A DNA stretch of 64,000 bases from Capsicum annuum (lineage: Eukaryota > Streptophyta > Magnoliopsida > Solanales > Solanaceae): NCBI RefSeq assembly GCF_002878395.1, contig NC_061115.1, forward strand, positions 51,382,438 to 51,446,437, given 5' to 3'. This document shows, piece after piece, positions 24,161 to 36,630 of the stretch (the first letter of the stretch is position 1; the number at the start of each line of letters is the position of its first letter). Both the position numbers and the translations under genes were made by a program. The notes under the pieces are model-generated. The model saw only the letters and a list, made by a program, of their open reading frames with translations. It was not told the origin of the DNA and did no database searches.

Positions 24161-24182
24161 CATACATGCATACATACATACA

Positions 24183-24238
<56 letters not shown>
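24161..24238. repeat. (CATA)n followed by (TA)n microsatellite, left border of the pararetrovirus
   Basis: About 50 bp of CATA repeats (24161-24211) run into an uninterrupted TA run (about 24211-24238). Viral-type coding sequence starts within a few bases of its end. Confidence 0.9.
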
Positions 24239-24240
<2 letters not shown>

Positions 24241-24242
24241 AA

Positions 24243-24639
24243 GAAAAGTTAAAAGAATCGATACCCAGATCTACTGTGAAGATACAGAAGCAGCATCTCA
24301 GTGGGAATGTCATGAAAGAAACTCTTTTAAAAGAAAAAGAAAAATCAAGGGATTAATAAAAAGGAAAAATATTTCCAAGAAAAATTATGTACCAAGAAAA
24401 GGGTACTTTAAAAACGAATAAATTTTGAAAAGAAAACTACAGATAAATACAAATGTTATAATTGTGGAGAAGAAGGCCACAAAAGTTATGAATGTAACAA
24501 GAAAAGAGTCAAAATATCTAAAATAGATAGAGAAGAAATTGAGTCAGGCCTAGAGTCAGTTTCATCTATTAAAAGTGAAGACTTTTATATAGAACTCTAT
24601 GAAGAATTCTCAGAATCAAGTACTGATTCAGAAGAATGA
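24243..24639 (+). pseudogene. Pararetrovirus coat protein C-terminal fragment with zinc knuckle
   Basis: The C-x2-C-x4-H-x4-C knuckle CYNCGEEGHKSYEC is encoded at 24454-24495, preceded by a lysine-rich stretch and followed by an acidic tail with EEFSESSTDSEE ending at TGA (24637-24639). This arrangement is typical of caulimovirid coat proteins, where the knuckle binds nucleic acid. The N-terminal shell part is absent, cut at the TA repeat, and stop codons interrupt the lysine-rich portion (TAA near 24355). Confidence 0.75.
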
Positions 24640-25537
24640 ATTAAGAAATTGAGAACCTAGAAGAAATCACTCAGGTTATAGAGGCTGAAGAAGATCAGCG
24701 AGGATATGCATTAAAAGCAACATTCGATGGAGAATTACTAAGAAAAATTCAAGGATTAAAATTCAATCTTTGAACAGAAGATAGTCTGCTCAATAGATTA
24801 CAAAGAACTTTTTCAAGAAATAAAACCTCTTATCATGAATATCAAGAGATTGAAAAGCAATTGAAATCACTCAAACTATTGGAAGACATGAGCTTAACTT
24901 ATTAACAAAGCCTATGATCGACCAAATTTTAAGAAAAAATTCAGAAAGGAATAGAAAAAAGATGAATTATGTTCATCTCGGAGGAATTCAAATAATGGTT
25001 AAATCCACTTTTAAAGAAGGAGTAGACTGTCCAATAGTAATTAACCTTTCAGATGAAAGATTTATTAACACCAGAGAAGGAAATTTAGGTATTGTTGAAG
25101 GAAATTTGGCTTATACCAAATTATTATTCACCAATTATCCAGGTATTGTATATCATTAAAAGATGCAAATTTTAACGAAGCTTTAAGTTTGCACTTTCAG
25201 GTAAAAAAAAAGATTTATTTAAACCAGATAATCATATTATGAGCATCTATTATCAAGCTCTATATACGGTTACCAACTCAAATTATGAAAATATCTATAA
25301 AAATAAAAGCCTTGTCGAAATTGACCAAGAATGCACAAGAATAGTTGAAGCAGAGATTCAACAACCAAATATTCCTACTGAATATGAAATTCATGTGGAA
25401 AAAGCTATAAAAATAGGAAGCTCCACGGCTTCAAATCCAAGACTCTCAATGGAATATGGGAGAAACTCCATACGAAAAGGTAATTCCATGAAATCTAATA
25501 GCAAAAGCTCTAACAACGTTACAGACGTTTCAGGATG
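24640..25537 (+). pseudogene. Pararetrovirus movement protein-like region, broken
   Basis: The segment from about 24950 carries NYVHLGGIQIMVKSTF and then GNLAYTKLLFTNYPGI, resembling the core of 30K-superfamily movement proteins of caulimovirids, which form the tubules for cell-to-cell spread. An open segment at 25239-25538, with HIMSIYYQALYTVTNSNYEN at its start, would be the C-terminal part. Several frameshifts and stops separate the pieces. The position between coat protein and polymerase supports the call. Confidence 0.6.
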
Positions 25538-25599
25538 ATTCTTTAACGAAAGCGACTGAAACAAGCAAACAATCCTAATACAGTCAGGATTCATCAACA

Positions 25600-27720
25600 A
25601 ATCATGTCAAGAAAAGTATCCTAGACAGATTGGTTAGCTTTAAAGGTAAGCCTTATATTTACTAAACGTTTGAAGAAAATAGTTACGAATGTTCAAAAAT
25701 CGTAGAGTTACCAATACAACTTGGAACAATTAGAATAAGAGTTCCTTGCTATATTAGTAATCATGAAAATAACTACAACATAATTTCAGGGGAAACATTT
25801 CTTAATAGCTTGGGTCAATACAATATCCAAAAAGAGGGAATCCAAATAATCTTAGAAAATGAAACTTGTTTTATTCCTAAAATCTAATGCCTAAAGAAGC
25901 CTCTTTTAGAGTATAGGTATTCGTAGAATTTACAAACTACGAAACAAAACTGACTTCTTGTTGTCAAATAAATAATGGCTCTGAAGTCAGTTTACCGAAA
26001 TCTTTTTTAATAAAAAATTGAGATATTAATAAGGCTAATACCTCTGTTATCGGTATAACAGGAGATTAAAAAACTTAACACATGAAAAGCAAAATGTAGA
26101 AATAATTTTAGGATCTAAAATTGTTTCTATAAAATATGTTTTTGCATATGATAAACTTGAAACTGATTTGTTATTAGGAAATGACTTTATACAATAGTTT
26201 TAAAATTATCATCAAACAATATACATGGTTAGTTTTAAAACCCCATGTAATCAATTTATAAAAAATCCCAAGAAAACACAATCCTTATATCTTGATAAAA
26301 GAAAAATGAATCTTTAAAAAGAATTTTTTAGATACCCTTAAAAACTGCTCTTGTAAATGTCTCAATCTTGAGAAAATAAAATAAGATTTACAAGTCTCTT
26401 ATGGAGAAAACCCATTAGAAAAATGGAATAATAACCATGAAAAAGCTGTCTTAACTCTTAAAGATCCGAGTAAGAGTTAAACTAATGCTTTATAACGAAG
26501 AAGATAAAACTGAATTCAAAATTCAAATACAAGAACTCCTTAATCTTAAATTAATAAGAGCAAATAGGAGTCCATATAGTAGTCATGCATTTATGGTAAG
26601 AAACCACACAGAACAAAAAAGAGAAAAAGCTCGAATGATCATAAACTATAAAGCGCTAAGTAAAAATTGTGTTTTTGATGGATTATTTATCCTAAATAAA
26701 AATAATTTAATTAACCTGCTAAAGGAAAAAGCTACTTTTCAAATTTTGATTGCAAAAGTGAATTTTGGCAAATTAAACTTTCAGAGAAATCAGTCTCTCT
26801 AACAGCGTTTAGTACTCCTAATGGGTATTATGAATGGTTAGTAATGCCATTTGGACTAAAAAATGTACCACAAATTTTCAAAGAAAGATGGATAGAATAT
26901 TTTCTGAAAAGAATTTCCTAACCGTCTACATAGATGATATTTTAGTCTGTTCAGAAAACTACCAAGAACACTTAACACATTTGAAAGAATTTTTAAATAT
27001 TTATGTTAAAAATGGAATTGTTTTAAGCCAAAAGAAAGAATAGATAAGCAAAAATGAAATAGAATTCTTAGGAATAATAATTTCAAAAAATGGAATAGAA
27101 TTACAATCTCATATTTCGAAGAAAATAACAGAATTTTCTAATAGACTAACAACAAAATAAGAAATACAAAAGTTTCTTGGATGATTGAATTATGCAGGAG
27201 AATTTATTCCAGATCTTGCAAAAAAGGAGAAATCCTTTACAAAAACTCATTTGAAAGTCAAATCGACTTGGATGGACTAATGAACATACTCTTTGTGTTC
27301 AAAATTAAAAGAATAGTGTGCTAGACTACAAAAGCTTAGATTACCAAAATCAGAAGATAATTTAGTTTTACAAACTGATGCTTTCGACTATCATGGGGAG
27401 CATTATTACAAATAGATTTAAATAAAATCTGTAGATATACCAGTGGAACATTTAATGAAGCTGAAGTTAACTATTCCACAAATGAAAAAGAATTATTAGC
27501 AATAATAAAAGGAATACGAAAGTTTTTTATATTCTTATTACCAAAACCATTTGTCGTTAAAACAGACAATACACAAATATCAGGACTGATATTCAATAAA
27601 CTACCTTCAGAACCATAATACAGAAGGTTACACAGATGACAAGTATTATTGTCATTTTATACTTTCAAAATTGAAAATATTAAAGGATCTGATAATATTT
27701 TTGCAGTTTTTCTTTCAAGA
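25600..27720 (+). pseudogene. Pararetrovirus protease-reverse transcriptase-RNase H, broken
   Basis: A protease-like stretch reads NNGSEVSL at about 25971-25994, where D-T/S-G-S/A would be expected, so the catalytic Asp is lost; LLLGNDFI follows at about 26172. RT begins near 26500 (ELLNLKLIRANRSPYSS, then ARMIINYKALSK) and has an intact catalytic YIDD at 26928-26939. RNase H follows with LQTDAF (about 27367) and NYSTNEKELLAIIKGIRKF (about 27470-27530). Frameshifts lie between about 26760 and 26830, between 27040 and 27360, and within RNase H. Absence of an integrase separates it from the gypsy elements in the window. Confidence 0.75.
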
Positions 27721-27730
27721 AACGTCCAAT

Positions 27731-28602
27731 ATGGACAATAGAACTCAAGTATTGATCAACAGAATATGGTAGAAAATAAATGACATTGACGATGCCATCA
27801 ATGGAAAAAGTAACATGTTATTTGAAATCCAAGACGAACTTGTAACCTTGTCTGAAAAGCAAAGAAATTACAATTTGAATTGAGTCGATTTAACATTGAT
27901 CTAGCTGAAAACATGACGGAATTCCAACTCCTATGCGAGCATCTGAAAATCAGACCAATGGGATGACAAATCATCCCTAACAAAGTGGCAGAAAATGTCC
28001 CACTAGCACATAGTGCCAAAAATATCTCGATGGTAAGCAACCCAGATATGTCGATGGCAGAGTTTTCGGACAAAGCCAAAAGTCAAGCTAATAAAGTGGC
28101 AGGATATGTCCCACTAGCAACTAGGGAAAAAAATATCTCGGCGGTAAGCCCGGATATGCTGATGGCCGAGTCTTCGGACAAAGCTAAAAGTCGAGCACAA
28201 ACATAGAAAATTCTCTGAAGTAATAAAATCAGTAAAAATTAAAATAACCTCTAAGAAATCAGAAAAAAGAACTAACTTCTCTTCAGAAAATAAGTTTGCT
28301 TCTTTTCAGGTAGGAAAAGTCCATCCGAAAAAGGAAGAATATCTGACATTTACCAAACAGGTTTATAATCTACCAGAAAACTGTGGAGAAACTTTTGGAG
28401 TCATCAAAATAAAAAGTTTATATCCAAGGATTTCTATCTTCTCATGAGGATCAGCTGGTTTCACAGCAAAATTATTTAAATTCGGTTATTTAGACCGTGT
28501 TTATTCCAACCCAGATCTATCTGAATTAGAAGGACTACCAATACAACTGATTAGTTCAATCAGAAATTACGCCGAAGAGGAAGCAGTCTATTGCAGATTC
28601 TA

Positions 28603-28606
<4 letters not shown>
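27731..28606 (+). pseudogene. Last ORF of the pararetrovirus (transactivator-like), broken
   Basis: A candidate ATG at 27731 opens a frame that starts MDNRTQVLINRIW and includes EIQDELVTLSEKQRNYN. It has an in-frame TAG at about 27770, a one-base frameshift near 27885, stops at about 27964, 28204 and 28444, and runs to the right TA repeat. The middle contains a 111-bp in-frame repeat. The C-terminal part has VYNLPENCGETFGVIKI and then RISIFS, resembling the conserved core of caulimovirid translational transactivators. By position (after RNase H) this is the expected place of that gene. Function is inferred from position and a short resemblance. Confidence 0.5.
27985..28200 (+). repeat. In-frame tandem repeat of 111 bp within the last viral ORF
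   Basis: Two copies, 27985-28095 and 28096 to about 28200, share gtcccactagca, aatatctcg, ggtaagc and tcggacaaagc. The second is 3 bp shorter near 28150. Both unit length and indel are multiples of three, and the frame stays open across both copies (37 residues per unit, with NISxVS and MAExSDKAKS in each). Confidence 0.8.

Positions 28607-28641
<35 letters not shown>
28607..28641. repeat. (TA)n microsatellite, right border of the pararetrovirus
   Basis: This is an uninterrupted run of TA beginning immediately where the last viral frame (CRFYII-like end) stops. Confidence 0.9.
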
Positions 28642-28643
<2 letters not shown>

Positions 28644-29028
28644 TACCCATTAGTTAATAATACATATACAAATACTTCTTCGCCTTTATATTTTTCAAAA
28701 TCATATTCAAAACAGTTTCAACATTAGGACTTAAAATTTTGCTTGATTCTCCTTTTTTTTTTTAATCAGATCTTTGTGTATTTTGACGGTTTTGGAGATG
28801 AAGGTTTCTTCAATCCTTTTTGGTTCATTATTTCGGCCATCTTCTATGGATCATTATGATGTTTCGACCTCACCTCTTTGACACTCAATGATTTCTTGAA
28901 TTATTCTACCATTAGAGCAAATCTCCACAATCATACAGTAAAAAAATCGCAAAAGTATAAAAAAATCCGCAAGGACAATGATGAACAAGAAAATATAAAA
29001 TATATAGAATTTTGGGAAGAAGATAACA
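28642..29028. other. Gene-free spacer
   Basis: AT-rich sequence with no gene, RNA or repeat recognised. Confidence 0.5.
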
Positions 29029-29958
29029 TAACAACAACAACAACAACAACAAACCCAGTGTATTCCCACTTTGTGGGGTCTGGGGGGGGTAAGATGTACG
29101 CAGTCCATACCTCTACCTCTGATGAAGTAGAAAGGCTGTTTCCGAAAGACCCCCGGCTCAAGTTACGAGATATCAAACAAACACATAGTACAGCACAGAA
29201 GCAGATGACATAACATAGATACTGCAGCCATAAGGAATATAAAACAGAGTAAAGCAGGAATGCAGGAATATAAAGCAGAGGAAAGCACACAGATTCGTAA
29301 CAAACATAGAACACGGAACACGGAACAGAACATTGAAATACGGAATCATACCAGGAATACACCCCCACCAATTACCTCCCTACATTAGCGACCCGAACAG
29401 GCCCTAATCCTCTGCCGTAATTCGCGTCTTCCAGACCTTCCTATCTAGGGTCATGTCCTCGGTAAGCTGTAACTGTTCCATGTCCCGCCTAATCACCTCA
29501 CCCCAGTACTTCTTCGGTCTACCCCTACCCCGTCTAAAACCATCCAACGCTAGCCTCTCACACCTCCGGACCGGGGCATCCATGCCCCTCCTCTTCACGT
29601 GTCCGAACCATCTCAATCGTGCTTCCCGCATCTTACACTCCACTGAAGTCACCCCAACCTTCTCCCGGATAGTCTCATTCCGAGCTCTATCCCTTCGGGT
29701 CAGTCCACACATCCAGCGCAACATCCGCATTTCTGCCACCTTCATTCTTTGGGTGTGGGAGTTCTTAACTGGCCAACACTCCGCTCCATACAGCAAGGCC
29801 GGACGGACTACCACCCTATAGAATTTACCTTTAAGCTTGGGCGGCACCTTCTTATCACACAGCACCCCCGATGCAAGTTTCCACTTCATCCATCCCGCCC
29901 CGATACGGTGCGAGACATCCTCGTCAATCTCACCGTTACTCTGGATCACGGACCCGAG
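29029..29958 (-). mobile_element. 5'-truncated RTE-clade LINE, copy 2
   Basis: This is the same family as 15690-17270. The (ACA)n 3' tail is at about 29030-29051, a 3' untranslated region runs to 29403, and the RT C-terminal part (181 codons, about 29404-29949) has no stop. The element ends at GACCCGAG (29958), where copy 1 continues, so this copy is truncated about 1.3 kb earlier. The flanks contain ATAAC on both sides (about 29026-29033 and 29961-29965), a possible short target duplication. Confidence 0.85.
29404..29949 (-). pseudogene. RTE reverse transcriptase C-terminal fragment
   Basis: The frame starts [19 protein letters not shown], continues through [34 protein letters not shown] and [20 protein letters not shown], and ends at 29404. 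The polymerase catalytic FADD box is upstream of the truncation and therefore absent. Against copy 1 only a handful of residues differ (for example GDRV to RDRA, and RITT to RITA near the end). It encodes nothing functional alone. Confidence 0.8.
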
Positions 29959-30339
29959 TAATAACTGTAAAATTAATTGTTAACTTATTTTGTGGAGCGT
30001 AATCTTTATCAATTAAGATGAAAAATGTGAGAAAAAGAAAAGAAATTGGAATAAAAATATGAAGAATATGAGCTATTTGAAAAAATAAAATAAAAAGATA
30101 CAGTAAAAGTAAAATAGGAAAGAGAATAAGTGTTAGAGTGAAAATAATATACTCTTTGATAGCTATAAACACGCATGTATTGAGTGGTTCGTCAAAATAA
30201 TATTATTTTTGCTATAAAATATAATTTTATAAAAATATTATTATTTATCATAATTATGGTGTTAAGTTTGTCATTTTTTGTAATTTAACTTGACCCACTT
30301 AGTTCGTTGCAAGTGATTCTGTTTTGGGTCAAAATTTCT
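29959..30339. other. AT-rich upstream region of RPS9
   Basis: No coding sequence is recognised. The A-rich stretch at 30010-30130 and AT-rich 30180-30280 separate the RTE copy from the RPS9 promoter. Confidence 0.5.
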
Positions 30340-30456
30340 ACTTTGGGCCCAACAGTTTTAGAATCCATTAAAGGCCTATTAGGGTTATACGAGTATATAA
30401 GAGTATCCCTTACCTTCTCTTCGATCCCTAGACAGTGAAGGGTACGACGAACAAAC
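30340..30456 (+). promoter_or_regulatory. Core promoter and 5' leader of RPS9
   Basis: A site II-type element TGGGCC lies at 30344-30349, AAAGGCCTATT at about 30370-30380, a telo-box-like AGGGTTA at 30381-30387, and a TATA box TATATAA at 30394-30400. These combinations are established features of plant ribosomal protein promoters. The pyrimidine-rich stretch ccttaccttctcttcg (about 30408-30423), 24-30 bp after the TATA box, is the likely transcript start, giving a leader of about 30 nt. Confidence 0.7.
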
Positions 30457-32690
<2,234 letters not shown>

Positions 32691-33370
32691 GCAGCTATAT
32701 TAGTGTTTGGAGTATTTGGCTATAGTACTGGCCTATGTTATTTTCTGAGATTGTGGTTACCTGCATGTAGTAGTAGAAAGAAACGTATTAAGCAAAAGTT
32801 TTTATTTTTGGATTTTTCGCTGTTTTAAGAGTTTGGCGAACTCTGTCCTTCAAAATCCCTCCGAGAAAATTGAGTAGAGAACACATTCTAGTTTTTTTTT
32901 TAACTTCAAAGGCATCCTTCCAAATTCGTTGCCAGAGTCCACAAACTCTTTTCTTCACTACCTTGCCACGATTTCTTGAGAATTTTATACTTAGATGTTA
33001 TAGGAAGGTCTCTCGCACTTCTGCCCCATTTTTTTGTTTTTTAGTTTTTTGTCACTCGAGACGAATATATTTTTTGTAAGCATTAGCTTATATTTTTGCA
33101 TCAAAGTATTTTACAAATTATGCTTTTAATAACTTAGGCTTTGTTAGACATAAATTCGACTTTTAAGGGCAAAAATTAAAGACGGTTTGGGGAAGGCAAA
33201 AATTGAAGGGGCAAACACAATCAAATTAGTATCCTCAGTTATCCTTATCTGGGAAACTTCACCTCCTATGCATTGTAGTTTTGAATTTAGCTCAAATAAT
33301 GCACTAAGTTGGGACAATGGTGTATGATGATGGATTTTGATTGAGAAGAATATCACCGAGGGAGAGGGAT
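32691..33370 (+). other. RPS9 3' untranslated region and downstream spacer
   Basis: The transcript end probably lies within about 150 bp of the stop codon, but I see no unambiguous AATAAA. The rest has no recognisable gene. Confidence 0.4.
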
Positions 33371-33375
33371 GGTGC

Positions 33376-33475
33376 CACCAACAAGCTTAGATGTCTCTTT
33401 CTCAATCAGTGGCGGGTGACGACAGCATCAACAAGCTTAAATGTCTCTTTCTGAATCAGTGGTGGATTCTGAAAC
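33376..33475. repeat. Tandem duplication with a 50-bp period
   Basis: The phrase caacaagctta(g/a)atgtctc followed by tttct(c/g)aatcagtgg occurs twice, the second time 50 bp after the first, with a few substitutions. It is noncoding. Confidence 0.7.
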
Positions 33476-35745
33476 CTCCTTTGTTCTTTTAGTGTGATAA
33501 GGAGAAACATGAGGGCAAGAATCTCAAATTTCCCTATTTTTTTTGGGTGTGAAAATGATCTTTGCTCTCTTATGGGTCGAACAAATAGTGGTTATGATGA
33601 TTTCTGGACCGGGTTGAAACAATATTTTTCAAAATTGAAGCCGGGCGGGTTGCAGGTTTATGTGGGTTTAAATAAAAACATAGTATTCTTGTGACATTTG
33701 CTCGGTTATTTTAAATGCTTTCAGTTATTTAACAATTTTTACATAGAAAGTGCTTTAAAAGACAACTAAGACAAACAAACTATAATTTTTTTAACTAATT
33801 GCCTGCTCTATTTCTTAACTACTAATTTCCTACTCCTATTTCTAAAACTTACTTAAAATCACACCTTAATTTTTCATTATTATTTAAAATCCATCCCACT
33901 AAACTAATTACAAAAATTCCTTCTAACTCAAAAAAATAGCGTATTTTCAGATATATCACAATTTATTCCTAGTACATCACCTACTGTGCCACAAATCTCG
34001 CCCAAAATTTAGATAATGTATCTGGCTATTTTCTAAATTTATCCATTTTGAATTAAGCAAAATTTTTGATTGTTTTTATTACAATTTCTATAAATTAATT
34101 TACGTCCATCTGTTAGACTATTATGCATCAAAATATATTTTACTCTTCAGCAATGTATCATATAAGCTAATTGTAGTTTTATAACTTCATGTCAATTATA
34201 TAATGTGTTAGATATTTTAAAAAATAAGTCAAGTATAATGCAAACTTAATTACAGTGATGTATATCAACCAAAGTAATTTAATGTATCAGAAACATAAAT
34301 TAATAATACAATAGTAGATATAATATTGTTGTATTTTTATCTAAAGTAATGTATCATAAGATATTTAGCTTTTAATACAATGTATTAAATATTTTTACAC
34401 ATATAAAGTATTAAGTAAATTAAATATAATAATGTATTACCAACCACAAATAAATGTAATGTGTCATGAACTGTAGTGTATCATGAACTCAATGTTATTA
34501 AATGAGATATTTGTTATCATAATATAATATATCATAAGTTTTTACATAATAGGAAAACTTATGATATTTGTTATCAAAAGTTATTAAATAATTTATATTA
34601 TGCAATTTAAACCGCAGTTTCTTTAATTAAGCGCATTAATTGTTTAACTGTAGGTTTAATTATCGTTTTTTTTCGTTTTTAATCACAATTAAAGATTTAT
34701 TAATGTATCATAAACTAATGTATCATGATGTTAACTAATATATCATATATGAGATTTTCTGTAATTATTAAAGAAGTAGGGAGAGAGGATAATTAGATAA
34801 TAAAGTGTGGGGTTTATGTTGTTTACTCTATTTTCTGCATGGCGCTTGATTCTTGGTGATCATTGTTCAAATTTAGGGCCCTTCAATTTTTTCACTTGAA
34901 TCAGTTTAAAACTGATCTACTGGCACTAAAAAGTCGAAGCAGTTTTTAATATATAGTAATAATAAAAAGAACAATGAATCAGACAAGTGTTATGAATTTA
35001 CTGCATTTGGTGAATGCCCATTCAATGAGGGGTCCTTTGTAGGTTGTATATGAATAATGCAAAAAAAGATGTATTAGTAATGCTTGTAATTAGTAATGTT
35101 TGTGTTAGCTATGCTTGTATTTTTTTTATGCAAGTTTAGTTTGATATATTAAAAATAACATGAATTAAATAATTTCAAAAAAAAATTTTTTATCACAAAA
35201 ATATCCTCCATATATATGTTGAAAATGATGTGAATTTTTTTTGAGCGATAATAGTGTCTTTAATCATGTTAATACACATCTCAATACACAATAGAGTGTA
35301 TGGATTTTGAGGTATTAGTAATACACACCTCAATATACAATAAAATGTATAAATAATTCAAAAATTAGTTATACATAGGATGTAAAAGTATACCAAATAA
35401 AATACTAATAATACATATTAAACTAATGCATACATTAGTTTTTCAGTGCTCTCTACCAAACGAATGTATTCAGTGTCTAATTATAATGTAAGATTCGTAA
35501 AAGGAAGCAATATCAATTACAAACGAGAGAAATCCTTCAAGACGGAATTAAAGGAAAGGAATCAATATCTGTGAGATAAATCAATCTCAAATCCCTCCAA
35601 TAAACTCATATCAAATCAGTAACCTTGCATTATAGAAACAAGACTATTTCAGATTTCAAGAACTCTTGATTAAGGATAATGAATCGCAGGTCAAAGGAAT
35701 AATAATTATAGTCCAATCTTATTTTTGAAAATTGGATATTTTATA
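33476..35745. other. AT-rich gene-free region with spaced GTATCA words
   Basis: No gene is seen. Between about 34125 and 34750 the word aatgtatca(t) or a close variant recurs roughly ten times at irregular spacing. The stretch 35040-35470, rich in tattagtaatgc and aatacacacctcaata words, may be a decayed nonautonomous DNA element, but I could not define its ends. Confidence 0.4.
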
Positions 35746-35747
35746 TA

Positions 35748-36024
35748 CTCGCTTCATTTTAAAATAATTGAATTGTTGGGGTATTGACACATTCCTTAAG
35801 AAAAAATGTTTAGGACATAAATTGTAAGCTACTTTCCACTATTACCCTTTTAATTGTTTTAAAATTACTATTCTCCTAAAAAATGTGAAGTATTTAAGGA
35901 CCAAATTAAATGAAAGGGTAAAATTGAAAGAAATTTCCAACATGTTTCTTGAAGAATGAACAATTCATTTATTTTGAACATTGAAAAATAGCTCAACAAT
36001 TCATGTATTTTGAAATGGAGGGAG
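35748..36024. mobile_element. Stowaway-like MITE (277 bp)
   Basis: Terminal inverted repeats of about 30 bp: the left reads ctcgcttcattttaaaataa and the right, in reverse complement, ctccctccatttcaaaatac; both continue with a shared tgaattgtt. Each end abuts a TA dinucleotide (35746-35747 and 36025-36026), the Tc1/mariner target duplication. It has no coding capacity. Confidence 0.75.
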
Positions 36025-36026
36025 TA

Positions 36027-36630
36027 CTAACTTTTTCTTTGAGATTTTATCCTTTTCTTTGACAAGCATGTTACAAATTTTACCATTTTATTCTTCAATT
36101 GACCTATCTTTTGACACACTAATTTTCTAAGTGCTTTGTTAGTGCAAATATGGCTAATTAGCTAAGTTTTGGGGGTGAAGTCTTTTGAAAATGCAAACAT
36201 AGGCTAAAAGTTTAACTTTGGGGGCAATGTCTAAAAAAGTGGTGATATGATAGCTATTTTAAAGGTGATAAAAATGAAGAAAAAGAGAGAAGGAGAATAA
36301 TGGAGGAAAAGCTAAAGAAGTGATATTCCTTGATATTTCTAAAAAAAATTGAAAAAAAAAGGAGAATAAAATACTGGAATAAAGGGGAGTTAACTGATGG
36401 AATGAAAAATGAAGATAAGTGTGGAAAGTTGCAAAGAAAGTGTGCTTGTTGTTGCAAATAGTAGTACTTAGGGAGGTTTTGAGTCACTTTTTCAAATTAT
36501 ATCCATAACTTAAACAAAATCCTATATTACAACCCTTAAGTCCTAGTTGATTTTGAACTAAGTGTGTCTACATTATTAAAGAAATATATGAAGGGCAAAT
36601 CTATGGTACTACTTGAATACATTTGAACTT
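36027..36630. other. Gene-free spacer
   Basis: AT-rich, with an A/G-rich stretch near 36255-36360 and no recognisable gene. Confidence 0.5.

Larger units (their letters stand above)
24243..28606 (+). mobile_element. Endogenous pararetrovirus remnant (Caulimoviridae, cavemo-/solendovirus-like)
   Basis: The order is a coat protein with a CCHC knuckle, a movement protein, protease-RT-RNase H, and a final separate gene. There is no integrase and no LTR. This matches episomal plant pararetroviruses, and the CP-MP-POL-last-ORF order fits cavemo- and solendoviruses; the latter are known as integrated copies in Solanaceae. Only about 4.4 kb of a genome expected to be near 7-8 kb is present: the first gene(s), most of the coat protein and the main intergenic region are missing. 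Many stops and frameshifts interrupt every gene, so the copy is old and non-infectious. Both ends fall in TA repeats. Confidence 0.8.

Noticed and set aside
24062..24356. Open frames of 83 and 90 codons with Tyr-Ile repeats
   Set aside because: They are translations of the CATA/TA microsatellite. Only the C-terminal part of the plus-strand frame, after about 24243, touches real viral sequence.
36254..36487. Minus-strand open frame of 77 codons, Phe/Ser-rich
   Set aside because: It is the antisense of an A/G-rich stretch, with low complexity and no recognisable motif.
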